Below, in pieces: positions 34,401 through 37,440 of a DNA stretch of 37,440 nucleotides (positions within the stretch are counted from its first letter, which is position 1; each line of letters begins with the position of its first letter). The position numbers and the translations under genes are program-made. The stretch is from the NCBI GenBank assembly GCA_905479265.1, contig CAJQLX010000049.1, forward strand, positions 1 through 37,440, read 5' to 3'. The notes under the pieces are model-generated. The model saw only the letters and a list, made by a program, of their open reading frames with translations. It was not told the DNA's origin and made no database searches. The DNA is from an uncultured Alphaproteobacteria bacterium (lineage in GTDB: Bacteria; Pseudomonadota; Alphaproteobacteria; UBA7985).

Positions 34401-35029
34401 TGTCGAGGCGGCGGAACGCCATCGATGCGGTCGGCGAGGATCGCTTCCATCGCACGCCGTGACTTGACGCGCGCGTACCAGCGCCGGAGCACGGGGTAGC
34501 GATCCCACTCGATCAAATCCACGTAGTCCAACACCGAAATTTGCGCCACCGCTGCGATGTCGGCGAGACTGTACGAGCCCCCGGCAATCCAATTTCGGTG
34601 TTCGTAAAGCTCCTCAATCGCGCCCAAGTACTTGGTCGAAAGCTGCACGGCAGTGCGCATGGCGGTGCTGTCGGGCGCGCCCAGACGGGCCATCGGCTTC
34701 TGCACTTTTTCAAACAAGATGGGTTTGGTGACACGCCCCCCCATATCCACCGCAAAATAGTGCGTCAGGCGACGGGTTTCAGCGCGCTCAATGATGTCGC
34801 GACCAATCAAGGGGGGCTCAGGATAGCTCTCGTCGAGGTATTCTGCGATCACCATCATGTAAGGAAGCTGTGCCCCCGTTACGTCTTCCAGCGTCGGAAT
34901 TTCCATCACGGGCGCGTCCGGCACGGGCATTGATGGCGGCGCTTCCCGAAAATCGAGCCGCTTTTCACCCAGCATCAGGCGGATGATTCGGCAATTGGGA
35001 TCCAGAGGGAAATGATATAATGTTCGCAT
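34379..35029 (-). CDS. Glutathione S-transferase family protein
   Basis: A 216-residue GST-fold protein: N-terminal thioredoxin-like part (LYHFPLDPNCRIIRLMLGEK) and helical C-terminal domain with NWIAGGSYSLADIAAVAQISVLDY, the usual N-capping-box region. IPTLEDVTGAQLPYMMVIAEYLDESYP holds the cis-proline-type segment (Pro of IPTLED). GSTs conjugate glutathione or act as reductases/chaperones. Length is normal. The start is ATG with a weak SD. It overlaps the convergent TPR gene at its 3' end. Confidence 0.86.
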   Translation of the reverse strand: MRTLYHFPLDPNCRIIRLMLGEKRLDFREAPPSMPVPDAPVMEIPTLEDVTGAQLPYMMVIAEYLDESYPEPPLIGRDIIERAETRRLTHYFAVDMGGRVTKPILFEKVQKPMARLGAPDSTAMRTAVQLSTKYLGAIEELYEHRNWIAGGSYSLADIAAVAQISVLDYVDLIEWDRYPVLRRWYARVKSRRAMEAILADRIDGVPPPRHYSNVDF

Positions 35030-35332
35030 AATATTCGCCTACAACCTCAGACGATAGCTGACAAGGCTTTGGCGGCAGCAAAGGGCATTCAAGAAGGCCA
35101 AAAAACGACAATTCCATTGAGAAATCATAGCCCTAGCCGTTTTTGGTGGCCTGTGACCCGTTGCTCTTTCGCAACGCTGTGCATCCCAAGGCACAGTCTG
35201 TCCGCGAGTTCGCCCAAAACGGGCTCCCCGATTGTTTCCCTGAGGGTTTGAGGGGATGACCAAAGGCATCGTTTTTCACAAAAACCTCGTAAGGGGCCAG
35301 AAAAACGCACAATCACTGCTTAGGCGTACTGC
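35030..35332. other. Intergenic region between GST and uppP with a hairpin cluster
   Basis: 303 bases without a convincing gene, between two divergent genes. The middle holds three consecutive small inverted repeats: GTTGC/GCAAC (35160-35164 with 35171-35175), CTGTGC/GCACAG (35177-35182 with 35191-35196) and GCCC/GGGC (35212-35215 with 35221-35224). A short plus-strand open frame (35069-35251) covers it but has no SD and no recognisable domain. The hairpins may be a leader or a small RNA. Confidence 0.5.
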
Positions 35333-36181
35333 ATGTTTGGGCTGCTCGTTCTTCAATCGATTGTTCAGGGTGTTACGGAATTCCTTCCCGTTTCCAGCTC
35401 AGGACATCTCGTGCTTATCTGGAGCGCTGCATCCTGGGTCGGTATTGGCGATGGGGTGACCCAAGCGGAGATGCTGACGCTCAACGTCGCGCTGCACGTG
35501 GGAACATTGGCCGCTGTGGTGCTGTATTTCTGGCGGATGGTGTTCGACGTGGCGCAAGGCGGCATCGATGCCTTGCTGTTTCGAAAAACCTACAACCGCC
35601 GCCTCTTCTTATTCGTGGTGATTGCCAGCTTGCCGCTGATGGCCGCAGGTTTGGCCGTGGCAACCTTTGTGCCCGATGCGTGGCTGCTGAATCCAATGGT
35701 CGTGGCGACCGCGACGTTGGTTTTTGGTTTGGTGCTGCTGTTTGCTGACATTGGTTTTGGCAGTCGGCGCGCGGCCAAGGACATCACTGTTGTTGATGCT
35801 TTGGTGTTCGGTCTCATGCAGTGCCTTGCGCTCATCCCCGGAACATCACGGTCGGGCATTACAATGACCGCTGGTCGAATGCTGTCCATCAATCGGACTG
35901 ATGCGGCGCGCCTGTCCATGGTGCTGTCGATCCCGGCGATTATCGCCGCTGGCGGCTATGAGACATTTTCAACGGTAAGCGCGGGTAATTGGGAGCTCAG
36001 TCGCCTTGCGCTCTTGGGCGCTGGCTTGGCCTTTGTTTCGGCTGTCATCGCCATCTGGCTGTTTATGCGGTTCATCCGGGTCTCGGATTTGCTGCCGTTT
36101 GTGATCTACCGCGTTGTTCTGGCGCTTTCCATCTTCGCCTTCATCTTGGTCATTGGGGTGTCAGCGACACCCCCGATCTAA
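35333..36181 (+). CDS. uppP: Undecaprenyl-diphosphatase UppP
   Basis: A 282-residue membrane phosphatase that recycles undecaprenyl diphosphate to the monophosphate carrier used for peptidoglycan and surface glycans; high dosage gives bacitracin resistance. Signature motifs are intact: EFLPVSSSGH (about residues 17-26) and PGTSRSGITMTAGR (about 168-181). About eight membrane segments are visible. A TAGG about eight bases before the ATG is a weak SD. It is convergent with the NDUFA9-like gene 12 bases away. Confidence 0.95.
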   Translation: MFGLLVLQSIVQGVTEFLPVSSSGHLVLIWSAASWVGIGDGVTQAEMLTLNVALHVGTLAAVVLYFWRMVFDVAQGGIDALLFRKTYNRRLFLFVVIASLPLMAAGLAVATFVPDAWLLNPMVVATATLVFGLVLLFADIGFGSRRAAKDITVVDALVFGLMQCLALIPGTSRSGITMTAGRMLSINRTDAARLSMVLSIPAIIAAGGYETFSTVSAGNWELSRLALLGAGLAFVSAVIAIWLFMRFIRVSDLLPFVIYRVVLALSIFAFILVIGVSATPPI

Positions 36182-36193
36182 AACAGCAGCGCG

Positions 36194-37135
36194 TTAGCCC
36201 GCTGAAGCTTTGGCGTATTGCCCGCCATTTCTGAACCGCACCAAATAGGTCGGCAGAATGGACTCGATGGGAGCCGGTTCGACGCCCAAAGCCTCGACGC
36301 CCGGTAAAGCACCCGTCGCAACATTGTCCGTGCGCAGCAACAGCACCTGATCCCGCGTCAATGGTGGGACCGGAAGCGCCGTACCCATCAAGCCAATAAG
36401 CTCAGCCACGCCCCAGGGAATGTGAACCTGCGGCGCCTTGGAGTAGGTGATGGACTGCATCAGCGCCATCAGCTCTTTGAACGAATAGGTCGTCGGCCCG
36501 GCAAGCTCAAAGACTTTGCCTTGCGTCGCGCTATCGTTCACGGCGGCCATCACACTGTCCGCGAGATCAATCACAGTGATTGGCTGGAACAGGGTCTTGC
36601 CGCCACCGATCAGCGGCACCATCGGCATTCCACCGAAGCGGTTGAAGAAACCGTCCTCTGGGCCAACCACAATGCTTGGGCGCAGGATCGTTGCTTTGGG
36701 AAAGGCGCGCAGGACCGCTTTCTCGCCCAAGGCTTTGCACCGAGCATAGTCTGAAGCACTGCTCGCATCCGCGCCCAAGGCTGAAACCTGAACCAGTGTG
36801 GAGGCGCCAGCCTTGGCGGCAGCAGCGGCGATGTTTGCAGCGCCATCCACCATCGTTGCCTCAAAAGATTGGCCCTTGCCGCTTTCAAACAGCAGCCCGA
36901 CCAAGTTGATCACAACGTCCGCATCCTCAACAGCCCGCGCCACCGCGGTTTTGTTTTGAACCGGCGCGTAGACCGGCTGAACCTGGCCGACATCGCCCTG
37001 TGTCAGCAGGTGGCGCGCCCTGGACGGGTGGCGCGATGCGATCCGGACACGATACCCTGCTTTGGTCAGCTGGGGCACGATGTACCGGGCCAGAAAGCCC
37101 GTACCGCCAAATACTGTTGCAATCTTTTGAGACAT
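36194..37135 (-). CDS. Complex I NDUFA9-like NAD-binding protein
   Basis: A 313-residue atypical short-chain dehydrogenase. The N-terminus has VFGGTGFLARYIVPQL (NAD loop GGTGFLAR). ILRPSIVVGPEDGFFNRFG, FQPITVIDLADSVMAAV and YSFKELMALMQ are typical of the NDUFA9 family, which in alphaproteobacteria and mitochondria accompanies complex I as an accessory subunit. The start at 37135 has GGAG nine bases upstream; an in-frame extension to 37246 is unconserved-looking. It is divergent from tRNA-Leu and convergent with uppP. Confidence 0.88.
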   Translation of the reverse strand: MSQKIATVFGGTGFLARYIVPQLTKAGYRVRIASRHPSRARHLLTQGDVGQVQPVYAPVQNKTAVARAVEDADVVINLVGLLFESGKGQSFEATMVDGAANIAAAAAKAGASTLVQVSALGADASSASDYARCKALGEKAVLRAFPKATILRPSIVVGPEDGFFNRFGGMPMVPLIGGGKTLFQPITVIDLADSVMAAVNDSATQGKVFELAGPTTYSFKELMALMQSITYSKAPQVHIPWGVAELIGLMGTALPVPPLTRDQVLLLRTDNVATGALPGVEALGVEPAPIESILPTYLVRFRNGGQYAKASAG

Positions 37136-37274
37136 TTTCAGAAACTCCGAACGCGTCTGCCCAAAAGGGCAATTTGAAGGTTTGAAAACACCAATAGTCC
37201 ATGCCTGCCCCGGTGACAAAGCGCGTATTGACCAAGGGAGGTTCACACCGCAGAAAATGATAGGCTGGCATGTG

Positions 37275-37303
37275 TTGACATGTGCGGCGAAACGGGCTTT
37301 ATC
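37275..37303 (+). promoter_or_regulatory. Near-consensus sigma-70 promoter of tRNA-Leu
   Basis: TTGACA (37275-37280), a 17-base spacer, and TTTATC (37298-37303). A start near 37310 would give about 40 bases of 5' leader before the mature tRNA at 37353. It is the best promoter match in the window. Confidence 0.75.
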
Positions 37304-37352
37304 CGGCTCACTTCAGTCCGGCTGCGGAGTCAATTCGCGGTGCTGAGACGGA

Positions 37353-37439
37353 GCCCAGGTGGCGGAATTGGTAGACGCGCAGGTTTCAGGTACCTGTGCC
37401 CTTAGGGGCGTGGAAGTTCGAGTCTTCTCCTGGGCACCA
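37353..37439 (+). tRNA. tRNA-Leu (anticodon CAG)
   Basis: An 87-base class II tRNA with GCCCAGG/CCTGGGC acceptor stem, D-arm around GGAATTGGTAGAC, anticodon stem CAGGT/ACCTG with loop TTCAGGT giving anticodon CAG, a long variable arm typical of tRNA-Leu, a T-arm with TTCGAGT, and an encoded CCA end. It reads CTG codons. Confidence 0.96.
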
Positions 37440-37440
37440 T

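Noticed and set aside
35069-35251. Plus-strand 60-residue frame before uppP
   Set aside because: No SD, no domain, crosses the hairpin cluster; probably chance.
35030-35332. 6S RNA or SRP RNA in the uppP upstream gap
   Set aside because: None of the conserved sequence of SRP RNA (GGTCAGG..GGAAG) and no long closing stem as in 6S RNA; only small local hairpins.

Overview
The window looks like chromosomal core sequence from an alphaproteobacterium, most likely a member of or relative of the Rhodobacterales. The clues are moderately GC-rich coding, an ffh-rpsP-rimM-trmD-rplS ribosomal/SRP block, an rsfS-rlmH-gpmI-envC-ctpA-rppH block, an Ala/Glu-tailed S16, a NDUFA9-like gene next to uppP, and a porin ending in Phe. 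No species can be named from sequence alone. I see no insertion sequences, phage genes, CRISPR arrays or obvious defence genes.

Layout. 0-4.8 kb: an exported cadherin-like protein (minus) divergent from a long porin (plus), then an Ogt-type DNA repair methyltransferase convergent with a TetR/COQ9-like protein. 4.9-8.6 kb: one single-gene unit for a secreted 1155-residue von Willebrand A/coiled-coil rod with 28-residue 'Q-D/N-P-x-Y' repeats, with a candidate promoter and a strong terminator. 8.8-16.9 kb: a long minus-strand operon running rsfS, rlmH, gpmI, envC, ctpA, rppH, a DUF924 gene, a Tag-like glycosylase, and a LysE transporter fused to an FG-GAP domain. Many junctions overlap or nearly touch.

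16.9-20.7 kb: minus-strand ffh, rpsP, rimM, trmD, rplS, closed by a terminator. 20.7-22.6 kb: a small exported protein and an MFS transporter (plus). 22.6-29.7 kb: minus-strand thrS, infC, rpmI, rplT, pheS, pheT, the same order as in E. coli, with hairpins between thrS/infC and infC/rpmI and a terminator between rplT and pheS. infC has no usable ATG/GTG/TTG near its conserved N-terminus and probably starts at ATC or ATA.

29.8-37.4 kb: a family-4-like glycosyltransferase divergent from an alpha/beta hydrolase/M50B-like metalloprotease pair, then short convergent and divergent genes (epimerase-like, TPR, GST), uppP, a NDUFA9-like protein, and tRNA-Leu(CAG) with a near-consensus promoter.

Functionally the window mixes translation (tRNA synthetases, ribosomal proteins, IF3, rRNA/tRNA methyltransferases, SRP), envelope growth (EnvC, CtpA, UppP, porin), nucleic-acid repair and turnover, and uncharacterised envelope proteins. 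The most unusual items are the VWA coiled-coil rod, the LysE/FG-GAP fusion, the non-canonical infC start, the acidic tail of CtpA, and a cluster of small hairpins upstream of uppP. I did not find a convincing multi-gene undescribed system.
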